64,000 nt of DNA, taken from Microbacterium capsulatum. Its GTDB lineage: Bacteria > Actinomycetota > Actinomycetes > Actinomycetales > Microbacteriaceae. The stretch is from positions 213,261-277,260 of the forward strand of contig NZ_JAVFCB010000006.1 of NCBI RefSeq assembly GCF_030865425.1, given 5' to 3'. The position numbers and the translations under genes are program-made. Numbering within the stretch: the first letter of the stretch is position 1; each line of letters opens with the position of its first letter. Below the pieces are notes generated by a model. That model did no database searches and had not been told where the DNA came from. It saw nothing but the letters and a program-made list of their open reading frames with translations. Positions 27,189-36,091 of this stretch are shown piece after piece.

Positions 27189-28568
27189 GTGTCCCGCATC
27201 CGCAGCATCGACCCCACCACCGGATCCGTGATCGAGGAGTTCGACGAGGATTCCCCCGAGGTCGTCGACCAGCGCCTCGCCGCGGCGGCCACCGCGCAGC
27301 GGATGCTTGCCGCGGCCGGGTTCGCACGCCGCGCGGAGTGGATGCGGGCGGCGGCCGACCTCCTCGAGGCCGAGACCGACGAGGTCGCGGGCATGATCAC
27401 CGCCGAGATGGGCAAGCCGATCGCGCAGTCCCGCGCGGAGGTGTCGAAGTCGGCCGCGACGATGCGGTTCTACGCCGACAACGCCGAGTCTTTCCTCACC
27501 GGGACCGCACTCGCGGAGCCGGACCGCGTCGGAGCCTCGGCCGCCCGCACGCGCTTCGACCCCCTGGGCGTGATCCTCGCGGTCATGCCGTGGAACTACC
27601 CGATCTGGCAGGTCGCCCGTTTCGCCGCCCCGGCGCTGATGGCCGGAAACGCGGGTGTCCTGAAGCACGCGTCCAACGTGCCGCGCGCGGCCCTCTACCT
27701 CGGCGAGCTGTTCACGCGCGCCGGGTTCCCCGCGGGCGCCTTCGCGACGCTGCTGATCGGATCGGCCAGGGTCGAGGGCGTGATCCGCGACCGGCGCGTC
27801 GCCGCCGTGACGCTGACCGGATCGGAGGGCGCAGGCCGCTCGATCGCCGCGGCCGCGGGCGATGCGCTGAAGAAGAGCGTGCTCGAACTCGGCGGATCGG
27901 ATCCGTTCATCGTGATGCCGTCCGCCGATCTGGACGCGGCGGTCGAGACGGCCGTGCGCGCACGGGTCACGAACAACGGCCAGGCCTGCATCAACGCGAA
28001 GCGATTCATCGTGCACGCAGACGTCTACGACGCGTTCGCGGCGCGCTTCACCGAGCGCATGGCCGCCCTGACGATCGGCGACCCCGCACGGGAGAGCACC
28101 GATCTCGGCCCGCTCGCCTCCGAACGGGGCCGGGAGGACGTCGAGGAGCTCGTCGACGACGCGCGCTCCCGCGGCGCCCGGATCCTCACCGGCGGCTCCC
28201 GGCAGGACGGAGACGGCTGGTTCTACCGCCCGACGGTCGTGGCCGAACTGACCCCGGACATGCGGCTGTGGTCGGAGGAGGCGTTCGGCCCGGTCGCCTC
28301 GCTGTACCGCGCCGAGTCGCTCGATGACGCCCTGCGGATCGCGAACGACAACGACTTCGGCCTGGGTTCGGCGTTCTGGAGCACCGACGACACGGAGATC
28401 GACCACGCGGTCGCCGCCCTCGAGGCGGGGGCGGTGTTCGTGAACGGCATGACCGTCTCCTATCCGGATCTTCCCTTCGGCGGTGTCAAGCGCTCGGGCT
28501 ACGGCCGCGAGCTCTCCGCCGAGGGCATCCGCGAGTTCTGCAACCTGAAAACGGTCTGGGTCGCCTGA
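27189..28568 (+). CDS. NAD(P)-dependent succinate-semialdehyde dehydrogenase-like enzyme
   Basis: A 459-residue aldehyde dehydrogenase of the GabD/Sad type. Signs are VILAVMPWNYPIWQVARF, the catalytic glutamate in VLELGGSDPFIVMP, the cysteine in NNGQACINAKRFIVH and PFGGVKRSGYGREL. Its short N-terminus (RIRSIDPTTGSVIEEFDEDS) is usual for this subgroup. It could oxidise succinate semialdehyde from the hpaI reaction or an aldehyde from the island's own pathway. GTG 27189 follows GAGGAGCGAC. The stop overlaps the next start (TGATG). Confidence 0.9.
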   Translation: MSRIRSIDPTTGSVIEEFDEDSPEVVDQRLAAAATAQRMLAAAGFARRAEWMRAAADLLEAETDEVAGMITAEMGKPIAQSRAEVSKSAATMRFYADNAESFLTGTALAEPDRVGASAARTRFDPLGVILAVMPWNYPIWQVARFAAPALMAGNAGVLKHASNVPRAALYLGELFTRAGFPAGAFATLLIGSARVEGVIRDRRVAAVTLTGSEGAGRSIAAAAGDALKKSVLELGGSDPFIVMPSADLDAAVETAVRARVTNNGQACINAKRFIVHADVYDAFAARFTERMAALTIGDPARESTDLGPLASERGREDVEELVDDARSRGARILTGGSRQDGDGWFYRPTVVAELTPDMRLWSEEAFGPVASLYRAESLDDALRIANDNDFGLGSAFWSTDDTEIDHAVAALEAGAVFVNGMTVSYPDLPFGGVKRSGYGRELSAEGIREFCNLKTVWVA

Positions 28569-29899
28569 TGGGGGCGATCCTGATCCGCGGCGCCACGGTG
28601 CTCACCGGCGACGCATCGATGCCGGTGCGTCGCCACCACGACGTGCTGATCGACGGGAACAGGATCGCCGCCGTCGGCGCGGGGTTCGCCGCACCCACCG
28701 GCGCCGAGGTGATCGACGGGACCGGCGCCCTCGTGATGCCTGGTCTCATCGACACGCACAACCACGCCTGGCAGTACGCGGCGCGGGGCATCGGCATGCG
28801 ATTGTGGGGGCACCGGATCTATCAGGAGCGCATCGCGTCCCTGCGGGAGCGCTACGCCCCGCAGGACGTCTACGAGAGCATCCACGCCGCGGGGCTCGAC
28901 ATGATCGAGCGGGGCATCACCGGCAGCCTCGACTTCTTCCATGCCGCGGTCACCGAGGAGCACGGGTTCTCCGCTCTGCAGGCGCACGAGGCGACGGGCC
29001 AGCGGGTGCTGCTCGCCTACGGCATGGGCCTCGGCTACCCGTTCCACGGCCAGAAGCACTTCGCCCCGCCCGTCGACGAGCGGCTCGCCCGCGTCGCGCG
29101 CCTGCGCGCTCGTGCCACGGGCGCACGCGTCGAGGTCGGCATCGGCGCCTCCGGCGTGGCCACGAGCGACGACTTCTGGACGGAGCTCGATTTCGCCCGG
29201 TCGATCGGCGCCCGCACGAGCATGCACCAGAACGGCGCCAGGGAGATCGCCCGGATCGGCGAGCGCGGCGCGCTGGGCCCGGATTTCGTGCCGGTGCACT
29301 GCAACGCCCTCTCCGACCGGGAGCTGGATCTGCTCGCCGAGGCGGACGTGCCGATCTCGGTCACCCCGGAGTGCGAGTGCTCGGTGGGCCGCTCGCTCAC
29401 CGTGATCGGCCGCGCGTTCCGCCACGGTGTGCGGATCTCCTTCGGCATCGACACCGCCGGCAGCGCCCACATCGACCTCCTGCAGCAGCTGCGGATCGGC
29501 TACCGCCTGATGCAGTACCTCGACGCCGGGGCGGCCCGAGACGGCGCCCGCCTGCCGATCTTCGACGACACCGACCCGCCGTCGGCGGGACCGGACGACT
29601 TCCTGCGCGCCGCCACGGCGAACGCCGCCCACGCGCTCGGCCGCGCGGACCTCGGCCGCATCGAGGCGGGCTGCCTCGCGGACGTGGTGCTGGTGCGACC
29701 GACCGACCGCGACGCGGCGGAGACGGATCCGGTGGGTCACCTGGTGCTCGTCGGCGCCGAGAGGCGGGAGATCGACACGGTGATCATCGACGGCGTCGTG
29801 CGCAAGCGCGACGGTGTGCTCGTGGGCGTGGCCGACGCCGCCGAGCGGGCCGCGCGTCTGAGCGCCACCCGGTCGAGGATCCTCGCCGCAGGCGACTGA
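28568..29899 (+). CDS. Amidohydrolase, ATZ/TRZ deaminase-chlorohydrolase-like family (paralogue 1)
   Basis: A 443-residue metal-dependent hydrolase. Metal and catalytic residues visible: HxH in GLIDTHNHAWQYAARG, a histidine in ARTSMHQNG, another in FVPVHCNALSD and the aspartate in ISFGIDTAGSAHIDLL. The flanking beta-sandwich starts ILIRGATVLTGDASMP and closes VDIV-like at ADVVLVRP and VIIDGVVRKRDGVLVG. Family members deaminate or dehalogenate N-heterocycles and related amides. It is related to the three tandem genes at 37.9-41.9 kb, which share VVRKRDGVL-type ends. It is coupled to the dehydrogenase (TGATG). Confidence 0.85.
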   Translation: MGAILIRGATVLTGDASMPVRRHHDVLIDGNRIAAVGAGFAAPTGAEVIDGTGALVMPGLIDTHNHAWQYAARGIGMRLWGHRIYQERIASLRERYAPQDVYESIHAAGLDMIERGITGSLDFFHAAVTEEHGFSALQAHEATGQRVLLAYGMGLGYPFHGQKHFAPPVDERLARVARLRARATGARVEVGIGASGVATSDDFWTELDFARSIGARTSMHQNGAREIARIGERGALGPDFVPVHCNALSDRELDLLAEADVPISVTPECECSVGRSLTVIGRAFRHGVRISFGIDTAGSAHIDLLQQLRIGYRLMQYLDAGAARDGARLPIFDDTDPPSAGPDDFLRAATANAAHALGRADLGRIEAGCLADVVLVRPTDRDAAETDPVGHLVLVGAERREIDTVIIDGVVRKRDGVLVGVADAAERAARLSATRSRILAAGD

Positions 29900-29913
29900 G
29901 GGCTGTCGTCGCA

Positions 29914-29961
29914 GATGACGAAGGAGGGAGGGGAGCGCGCTCCCCTCCCTCCTTCGTCATC
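29914..29961. terminator. Perfect 48-bp palindrome, bidirectional terminator
   Basis: GATGACGAAGGAGGGAG begins the left arm and CTCCCTCCTTCGTCATC ends the right one; all 24 base pairs match with no loop. It lies between convergent amidohydrolase genes and can terminate both. Confidence 0.85.
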
Positions 29962-29967
29962 CGTCGC

Positions 29968-31605
29968 TCAGGACTGGCGGGCGACGGTGCCGTCGTCGTG
30001 CACGACGTCGCCGTCGAGCAGTGTCAACCGCGACGCGAGGTGCGGGATCTCGTCGACCGGGATGGTGAAGAAGTCGTCCGTGAGCACCGCGATGTCGGCC
30101 GCGAACCCGGGCACGAGCTGCCCGCGCTCCTCCTCCTCGAACGTGAACCACGCCCCGCCCTGGGTGTAGCCGCGCAGCGCCCGCTCGCGGCTGAGCAGGT
30201 GCTCGTCGGCGAGGGTGCGGTTGCCCTGGATCGTGCGGCCGGTGAGGAACCAGTGCAGGCTCACCCACGGGTTGTACGACGCGACGCGCATCGCGTCGGA
30301 GCCGAGGCCGATCTGCACCCCGGCGTCCCACATCAGGTTCAGCTCGGGCGCGTGCGCGACGCGCTCGGCGCCCCAGACCGCGATGGCCTCCTCGCCGTTG
30401 AGGCGCAGCAGGCTCTGGAACAGTGCCCCCGCGCCGAGGCGCTTGAGCCGCTCCGCATCGCCCGCGCCCAGCAGTTCGCCGTGCACGAAGCCCCAGCGCA
30501 GATCGGTGATCGGGAACTCCTCGTTGATCTCCTCCCAGGCCGTCATCACCTTGTCCATGAACTCGCGCTGGTGGGCGTGCACCTGCACCGGCCAGCCGTG
30601 CTTGGCCGCCTCGCGCATCACGGCCTTGTTCTCGGCCATCGCCTCGTCCGAGTAGTCCGCGGGGTCGGCGATCCGATCGTGCGAGCGGTACATGATGATC
30701 TCGCCGATCCCCGAGAACCGCAGCATGTCGTCGCCGAACCCGGGGCTGTCGAAGCGGTAATAGCCGGAGAAGTCCTCGTCCTCCATGCCCGGGCGGGTGG
30801 CGTGCTTGAACAGCCGCACCTTCGTCTTCAGACCGCCGTCGAAGTTCGCCTTGGCGATCGCCCGGTAGGCCTCGGGACCGGTGGACAGGCCGCCGCCGTC
30901 GATCGCGCCGGTCATGCCGAGCCGCGCGAACTCCTTCGACAGCGAGACGGTGCCCGCCGCCTGCTCGTCCACCGTCGGCATCGGCAGCTGCCGGTAGAAC
31001 CAGGTCATCAGCGGCCCGCCGCCGGCACGTCCGGTCAGCGCCCCCGACTCGTCCCGCTGGAACCCCTGCGGGAACTGCGAGTCCCGCACGCGGTCCTCGG
31101 CGCCGTCGCCGTGCAGACCGACCTCGGTCATCCCGCGCGAGTTCAGCACGACGTAGGTGTACTGCATCTGCACGTACACCGGATGGTTCGGCGCCGCGGC
31201 GTCGAGCTCCTCCCGCGTCGGCCCGCGCTTCTCCGAGAACTGCTTCTCGTCCCAGCCTCCGATCACGCGGATCCAGCGACCCTCCGGGACGTCCTCGGCG
31301 CGTGCGGCGAGCGAGGCGAGAGCGTCGGCCAGCGAGTACATGTCCTCCCAGCGCACCTCGTCGTCCCACGTGCGTCCGGCGCGAACGAAGTGCACGTGCG
31401 AGTCGATCAGACCGGGGACCGCCAGCTTGCCGTCGAGGTCGTAGACGACCGTCGCAGGGCCCGCCGCCGGCAGATCGGCCTCGGCGCCGATCGCCACGAC
31501 CTTCCCCCCGCGGACGGCGAGCGCCTCCACGAACTCGGGCGCCGTCCCGTCCTTGGCCAGGGTCGCGATGCGACCGTTCCGCAGGATCAGATCCGGTGTG
31601 CTCAT
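29968..31605 (-). CDS. Amidohydrolase family 3 protein (YtcJ-like)
   Basis: A 545-residue metal-dependent hydrolase of a different subfamily from the other four. Landmarks are GLIDSHVHFVRAGRTW (HxH), WPVQVHAHQREFMDKVM, WGFVHGELLGAG and IGLGSDAMRVASYNPWVSLH. It starts PDLILRNGRIATLAKDGTAP. Related proteins are annotated as N-substituted formamide deformylase, AepA-like or YtcJ; the substrate is open. Start ATG 31605 is preceded by AAAGGGAA. It is divergent from the dipeptide-type permease operon with a LacI-type operator between, so uptake and hydrolysis are probably controlled together. Confidence 0.88.
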   Translation of the reverse strand: MSTPDLILRNGRIATLAKDGTAPEFVEALAVRGGKVVAIGAEADLPAAGPATVVYDLDGKLAVPGLIDSHVHFVRAGRTWDDEVRWEDMYSLADALASLAARAEDVPEGRWIRVIGGWDEKQFSEKRGPTREELDAAAPNHPVYVQMQYTYVVLNSRGMTEVGLHGDGAEDRVRDSQFPQGFQRDESGALTGRAGGGPLMTWFYRQLPMPTVDEQAAGTVSLSKEFARLGMTGAIDGGGLSTGPEAYRAIAKANFDGGLKTKVRLFKHATRPGMEDEDFSGYYRFDSPGFGDDMLRFSGIGEIIMYRSHDRIADPADYSDEAMAENKAVMREAAKHGWPVQVHAHQREFMDKVMTAWEEINEEFPITDLRWGFVHGELLGAGDAERLKRLGAGALFQSLLRLNGEEAIAVWGAERVAHAPELNLMWDAGVQIGLGSDAMRVASYNPWVSLHWFLTGRTIQGNRTLADEHLLSRERALRGYTQGGAWFTFEEEERGQLVPGFAADIAVLTDDFFTIPVDEIPHLASRLTLLDGDVVHDDGTVARQS

Positions 31606-31742
31606 CAGGTTCCCTTTCTGCGCAATCGTGTGCGTCATCACACCGACTGCATGTCGTCACTGACCTATGTGTCCGACGTGACCCCTTGTGTAGACTGGTT
31701 CTCACGGGATACTCGGCGAACTTCTGACATCGTAGCCAGAAT

Positions 31743-31756
31743 TGCACACGTTTGCA
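31743..31756. promoter_or_regulatory. LacI-type operator between amidohydrolase and permease genes
   Basis: TGCACACGTTTGCA, a 14-bp palindrome with one imperfect pair and a central CG, lies about 50 bases before the permease start. It matches the sites at 43752, 43851, 45527 and 45616. Confidence 0.65.
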
Positions 31757-31804
31757 TCTAGAATCTCAACCAACGACAACGCAGTCTTCATGGAGGGAGA
31801 ACCG

Positions 31805-32764
31805 ATGGCGCGGTATCTGCTGATGCGCTTCGGTCAGGCACTGATCACTCTCGTGCTCGCCGTGGTGGTGATCTTCATCGGCGTGCGCATGCTCCCCGGA
31901 GACGCCGCAGACGTCCTGGTCTCCCAGGACACGTCCGGACGGCTCGACGTGAATCAGGTACGTGAGGCGCTGGGCCTCAACGCGCCGCTGCCGGTGCAGT
32001 TCGTCCGCTATGTCGGCGGTCTGCTGCACGGCAACTGGGGGATGTCGATCTCCACCGGCCAGCCGGTCACCGTCGCCATCGGCCAGACGCTCCCCCTGAC
32101 CCTGCAGCTCACCTTCATGGCCCTTTTCGTGGCCACGATCTGCGGCATCCTGTTCGGCATCGTCGCCTCCCTGCGCAAGGGCCGCATCGAGGAGTGGGCG
32201 ACGAACGGCGTCGCCCTGTTCTTCCTCTCGGTCCCGAGCTTCTGGCTCGGCATGATCCTCATCCTGGTCTTCGCCGTCACCCTGCACTGGCTGCCTGCCT
32301 CCGGCTTCACCCCCTTCTTCACCGATCCGGTCAAGAACCTCGTCGGCATGATCATGCCGGTGTTCGTGCTCAGCACCGGCCTGTCCGCGGTCACCATGCG
32401 CCAGACCAGGGCCGGCATGCTCGAGACGCTCGGCTCCGACTTCATCCGCAGCGCCCGGGCGCACGGCCTGCCCCGTCACCAGGTGATCTGGGGCCACGCC
32501 GTGCGCAACAGCGTCATCGCGGTCGTGACGATCGTGAACCTGCAGCTCGGCTTCCTCATCGCCGGCGCCGTCGTCACCGAGCAGGTGTTCGTGCTGCCCG
32601 GTTTCGGCAAGCTCATGCTCGGCGCGATCGCGAGCCGCGACTACGCGGTCGTGCAGGGCGTCGTGATCGTGATCGCGCTGCTCTACGTGACCATCAACCT
32701 CCTCACCGACGTCGTCTACACCCTGATCGATCCGCGCGTGCGCATCTCCGGAAGGAAGCACTGA
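31805..32764 (+). CDS. ABC transporter permease, DppB type
   Basis: A 319-residue inner-membrane permease with about six helices (first: LITLVLAVVVIFIGVRMLPG). It carries the DppB/OppB features: GLNAPLPVQFVRYVGGLLHGNWG after helix 1 and the EAA coupling loop around DFIRSARAHGLPRHQVIWGH, plus FVLPGFGKLMLGAI near the end. It forms a heterodimer with the DppC protein that starts at its stop codon. ATG 31805 was preferred over an upstream ATG because GGAGGGAGAA precedes it. The binding proteins and ATPase that complete the importer are at 42-47 kb. Confidence 0.93.
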   Translation: MARYLLMRFGQALITLVLAVVVIFIGVRMLPGDAADVLVSQDTSGRLDVNQVREALGLNAPLPVQFVRYVGGLLHGNWGMSISTGQPVTVAIGQTLPLTLQLTFMALFVATICGILFGIVASLRKGRIEEWATNGVALFFLSVPSFWLGMILILVFAVTLHWLPASGFTPFFTDPVKNLVGMIMPVFVLSTGLSAVTMRQTRAGMLETLGSDFIRSARAHGLPRHQVIWGHAVRNSVIAVVTIVNLQLGFLIAGAVVTEQVFVLPGFGKLMLGAIASRDYAVVQGVVIVIALLYVTINLLTDVVYTLIDPRVRISGRKH

Positions 32765-33651
32765 TGACCACCATGACCGTCCTGGTGCGACGCATGCGCA
32801 CGAGCGACCGCCGTGTCCTCACCGTGATCGGCGACGTGTTCGCGAGCCCCGGCGGCGTCGTCGGCGTCACCTTCGTCGTCGTGATGCTGCTCGCCGGGAT
32901 CATCGGCCCGATGCTCACCCCGTTCTCACCCACCGCCCCCGACGTGCTGCACACGAGCCAGTCGCCCAGCGAGCTGCACTGGCTGGGCACCGACTCGCTG
33001 GGCCGCGACGTGCTCTCCCGCACTCTCAGCGGCATCGCCGTCTCGCTGCGGATCGGCGTCTTCTCGGTGCTGATCGCCGCGTGCATCGGCATCCCGCTCG
33101 GACTGCTCGCCGGCTACTACCGCCCCGTGCAGGTGGTCATGGCACGCGTCGTCGAGGTCCTCATGGTGTTCCCCGGCCTGGTGCTCGCTCTCGGCCTCGC
33201 AGCGATCCTCGGGGGCGGGTCGGAGCGCAACCTGACGATCGCGCTCATCGTGTCGACCCTCGTGCCGTTCATCCAGGTGACCCGTGCCGAGGTCATGCGC
33301 ATGCGCAATCTCGAGTTCGTCGAGGCCGCGCAGACCACCGGCGCCTCGGGCGCGCGCATCCTCGGCCTGCACCTGTTCCCGAACGCGATCAGCGCGATCC
33401 TCGTCCAGCTCACCGTGCACGTGCCCTCCGCCGTGTTGGGCGAGGCCGCGCTGTCCTTCCTCGGCCTGGGCGTGCAGCCCCCGCAGCCGTCACTCGGCAT
33501 CATGCTGTCCGAGGCGCAGGCGGAGCTCATCCGCGGCGGATGGTGGATGGCACTGTTCCCGGGTCTGGCGATCCTGGCGATCACGATCGGCTTCAACCTG
33601 TTCGGCGACGCCCTGCGCGATGCCATGGATCCGAAGTCCCGGCGGGTCTGA
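32764..33651 (+). CDS. ABC transporter permease, DppC type
   Basis: A 295-residue permease with the short cytoplasmic N-terminus and first helix of DppC proteins (VVGVTFVVVMLLAGIIGPML), then LHWLGTDSLGRDVLSRTLSG, a family hallmark, and the EAA loop EFVEAAQTTGASGARILGLH. AVLGEAALSFLGLGVQPPQP and GNWW-type WWMALFPGLAILAITIGFNL close the protein. The ATG overlaps the dppB stop (TGATG). No ATPase or binding-protein gene follows; a lacI gene does. Confidence 0.94.
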   Translation: MTTMTVLVRRMRTSDRRVLTVIGDVFASPGGVVGVTFVVVMLLAGIIGPMLTPFSPTAPDVLHTSQSPSELHWLGTDSLGRDVLSRTLSGIAVSLRIGVFSVLIAACIGIPLGLLAGYYRPVQVVMARVVEVLMVFPGLVLALGLAAILGGGSERNLTIALIVSTLVPFIQVTRAEVMRMRNLEFVEAAQTTGASGARILGLHLFPNAISAILVQLTVHVPSAVLGEAALSFLGLGVQPPQPSLGIMLSEAQAELIRGGWWMALFPGLAILAITIGFNLFGDALRDAMDPKSRRV

Positions 33652-33687
33652 TCATGCGGACGACCGGAAGATGCGCCGAGTGTGTAA

Positions 33688-33699
33688 GTTGGCGCCAAC
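33688..33699. promoter_or_regulatory. Palindrome before lacI
   Basis: GTTGGCGCCAAC is a perfect 12-bp palindrome with a central CG, 27 bases before the lacI start. It is a candidate autoregulatory site, though its half-site differs from the TGCAAAC half-sites at the transporter promoters. Confidence 0.45.
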
Positions 33700-33726
33700 G
33701 AAATCTGCAACTGCGAGGGGGACACG

Positions 33727-34737
33727 ATGGGGCGCAAGGCGACATTGCGTGATGTGGCGACGCTCGCCGGCGTCCATTACGGGACGGCGTCGCGTGCTCT
33801 GCGTGAGGACACCGCCCACCTGGTCAGCCCGGAGACGGTCGAGCGCGTGCGCTCCGCCGCGACCAAGCTGCGCTACACGCCCGACCTGATCGCGCAGAGC
33901 CTGCGCACCAACCGCACCTCGACCGTCGGCGTCGTCGTGCCCGACATCGCCAATCCGATCGCGGCCGCGCTCACCCGCGGTGTGCAGGACGTCCTGCGCG
34001 GTGCCGGCTACGTGGGCCTCGTCGTCAGCACCGACGCCAATCAGGCCCACGAGCGCTCCGAGATCGCTGCGCTGGTGTCCCGCCAGGTCGACGGGCTCAT
34101 CGTCGCGAGCACCAAGACGCCGTCGCTGTACTCCGAGATCGCCGCGTCCGGCACGCCGGTCGTGCTGGCGAACCGCCGGGTCGAGACGGATCTTCCGACG
34201 GTCACGGCATCGGTCGGCGATGGCATCGAGCAGGCGATCGACCACCTCCTCTCCCTCGGGCACCGCGAGATCGCCTACATCGGCGCGGCCGGCGACGCGA
34301 ACACCGGCCTCGACCGTCACGTCGCGTTCGAGCGGGTCATGCGCGCCCGCGGCCTCGACTCCTCGGACCGCGCCGTGCGTCTGTCCCCCGGATACGGTCA
34401 GCACGACGGCGCCGAGCTCTTCGAGCGGCTGCTCGAGGAGGGCGGGCGGCCGACCGCGGTGATCGCGGGCAACGACATGATGGCCGTGGGCGTGCTCTCC
34501 GTGCTGCGCCGCATGGACATGAGCTGCCCCGAGGACGTCAGCATCATCGGCTGCAACGACCTGCCGTTCATGGAGTTCCTCAACCCGCCGCTCACCACGA
34601 TCCACGTCCCGCACGCGGAGATCGGCAGCGCCGCGGCCGAGGCGCTGCTGGCCATCCTGCGCGGTGAGGATCCGGAATCCACCGAGCTGCCGGTCGAGTT
34701 CGTCACCCGCGCGTCGACCGCTCCGCCGTCGCACTGA
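33727..34737 (+). CDS. LacI-family transcriptional regulator
   Basis: A 336-residue regulator. Residues 5-60 are the LacI helix-turn-helix and hinge (ATLRDVATLAGVHYGTASRA, then KLRYTPDLIAQSLRTNRT), and residues about 63-330 a periplasmic-binding-like effector domain (VGVVVPDIANPIAAALTRGV, SIIGCNDLPFMEFLNPPLTT). Family members bind palindromes with a central CG. It follows the permease genes and such palindromes occur at every part of the split importer, so it probably represses the island until the transported compound or a product binds. ATG 33727 follows GAGGGGGAC. Confidence 0.92.
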   Translation: MGRKATLRDVATLAGVHYGTASRALREDTAHLVSPETVERVRSAATKLRYTPDLIAQSLRTNRTSTVGVVVPDIANPIAAALTRGVQDVLRGAGYVGLVVSTDANQAHERSEIAALVSRQVDGLIVASTKTPSLYSEIAASGTPVVLANRRVETDLPTVTASVGDGIEQAIDHLLSLGHREIAYIGAAGDANTGLDRHVAFERVMRARGLDSSDRAVRLSPGYGQHDGAELFERLLEEGGRPTAVIAGNDMMAVGVLSVLRRMDMSCPEDVSIIGCNDLPFMEFLNPPLTTIHVPHAEIGSAAAEALLAILRGEDPESTELPVEFVTRASTAPPSH

Positions 34738-34781
34738 CGCCGTCGCACTGACGCCCGGCCATGCCGCGCGGCGCGACGAGA

Positions 34782-34813
34782 AGAGGCCTCGTCCAGCGGG
34801 TGACGAGGCCTCT
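34782..34813. terminator. Hairpin terminator between lacI and the M24-family gene
   Basis: AGAGGCCTCGTC (34782-34793) pairs perfectly with GACGAGGCCTCT (34802-34813) around an 8-base loop, between convergent genes. Just before it, a 15-bp segment (CGCCGTCGCACTGAC) covering the lacI stop is duplicated. Confidence 0.8.
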
Positions 34814-34828
34814 CCTGTGTGCGCGGGG

Positions 34829-36091
34829 TCAGTACTCGTTGGCCACGAACAGCTCCTGCGCCGGGAACTTCGTCAGGATCTCGACGCCCTTCTCGGTGAT
34901 CACGACCTCCTCCTCGATCCGCGCCGCCGAGACGCCGTCCGACGCCGGGCAGTAGGTCTCCATCGCGAAGACCATGCCGACCTGCAGCTCGACCGGGTTC
35001 TCCAGCGAGTTCAGCCGCGAGATGATCGGACGCTCGTGCAGGCCGAGACCGAGCCCGTGCGCGAACTGCAGTCCGAACGCCGACAGCTCGTCGTCGAACC
35101 CGAAGTCCTCGGCCTTCGGCAGAGTGCGCGCGACGACATCGGTCGTGGTCCCCGGCCTGATCGCGTCGATCGCAGAGTCCATCCACTCCCTCGCCTGCTT
35201 GTAGGCGTCGCGCTGGGACGTGGTGGCGCTGCCGACCCCGAACGTGCGGTAGTAGCACGTGCGGTAACCGTTGTACGAGTGGATGATGTCGAAGAACGCC
35301 TGGTCGCCGGGACGGATGATGCGGTCCGTGAAGTTGTGCGGATGCGGGTTGCACCGCTCCCCCGAGATCGCGTTGATCGCCTCGACCTGATCGCTGCCCA
35401 GCTCGTACAGCCGCTTGTTCGCGAGCGCGACGATCTCGTTCTCCCGGATCCCTGGCTTGAGCACGTCCACGATGTCCTGGTAGACCCCGTCGACCATGGC
35501 CGCGGCCTGGTTGAGGAGCATGATCTCGTCGACCGACTTGATCACGCGGGCGTCCAGCATCGACTGCTGCGCGTCGCGCACGGTGATGCCCTGACGCTCG
35601 AGCTCGAACAGGAACGGCGGCTCGACGATGTCCAGCCCCAGCGGGGCGTCCGCGAGCCCCTCCTCCTTCAGGATCGCCTTGATCTCGCTCACCGCATTGC
35701 GCATCAGCCCCGCTTCCGGCGCGACGGCGCCCCGGAAGCCCAGGAACCCGGCCTTGTAGTTCTCCTCCGCGATCCACGGCGAGTACAGCTTGTGGTGGCG
35801 CACCGCGGATCCGAAGTCCCAGAGGATCGGCTCCCGATCCGGGAACACGAGCGCGTACCGGATCATCTTGTCGCCGAGGGCGCCGCCGATCCAGGTCTGC
35901 GTCGTGTACCGGATGTTGTAGAAGTCGAAGAGCAGGAACGCGCCGCACCCGCTCGCGCGGATCGCGTCCTGCGCCCGCCCGAGCCGATACCGGCGCAACC
36001 GGTCGAAGTCGACGCGCTGCTCGTAGTCGACACCGGTGTGGCCCGGTGCGGCGAGTCGCCCCGCCGCATCGAGCGTGCGGTGCTCGCTCAC
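34829..36091 (-). CDS. M24-family (creatinase/prolidase-fold) hydrolase with altered metal site
   Basis: A 420-residue pita-bread-fold protein: N-terminal creatinase-type domain (about 30-165; DFYNIRYTTQTWIGGALGDK) and C-terminal catalytic domain. Of the five usual metal ligands, Asp268 (FFDIIHSYNGYR), His345 (FAHGLGLGLHERP), Glu378 (FAMETYCP) and Glu393 (RIEEEVVIT) are kept, but the second aspartate is Cys279 (RTCYYRTF). True aminopeptidases need that residue; creatinase shows that this fold can act without metals. It may therefore be a C-N hydrolase or lyase rather than a peptidase; DddP-type lyases are another relative. GTG 36091 overlaps the upstream dehydrogenase stop (GTGA). Confidence 0.82.
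   Translation of the reverse strand: MSEHRTLDAAGRLAAPGHTGVDYEQRVDFDRLRRYRLGRAQDAIRASGCGAFLLFDFYNIRYTTQTWIGGALGDKMIRYALVFPDREPILWDFGSAVRHHKLYSPWIAEENYKAGFLGFRGAVAPEAGLMRNAVSEIKAILKEEGLADAPLGLDIVEPPFLFELERQGITVRDAQQSMLDARVIKSVDEIMLLNQAAAMVDGVYQDIVDVLKPGIRENEIVALANKRLYELGSDQVEAINAISGERCNPHPHNFTDRIIRPGDQAFFDIIHSYNGYRTCYYRTFGVGSATTSQRDAYKQAREWMDSAIDAIRPGTTTDVVARTLPKAEDFGFDDELSAFGLQFAHGLGLGLHERPIISRLNSLENPVELQVGMVFAMETYCPASDGVSAARIEEEVVITEKGVEILTKFPAQELFVANEY

Noticed and set aside
29968..31605. Grouping the YtcJ-like enzyme with the four ATZ/TRZ paralogues
   Set aside because: It is about 100 residues longer, with different metal-motif contexts (HAHQRE, HGELL, GSDAM), so it is a separate amidohydrolase subfamily.
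34829..36091. DMSP lyase DddP
   Set aside because: The protein shares the M24 fold and ligand spacing, but the residue at the second aspartate is Cys and there is no aspartate two residues after Asp268, so the DddP metal set is not met; no DMSP genes are nearby.
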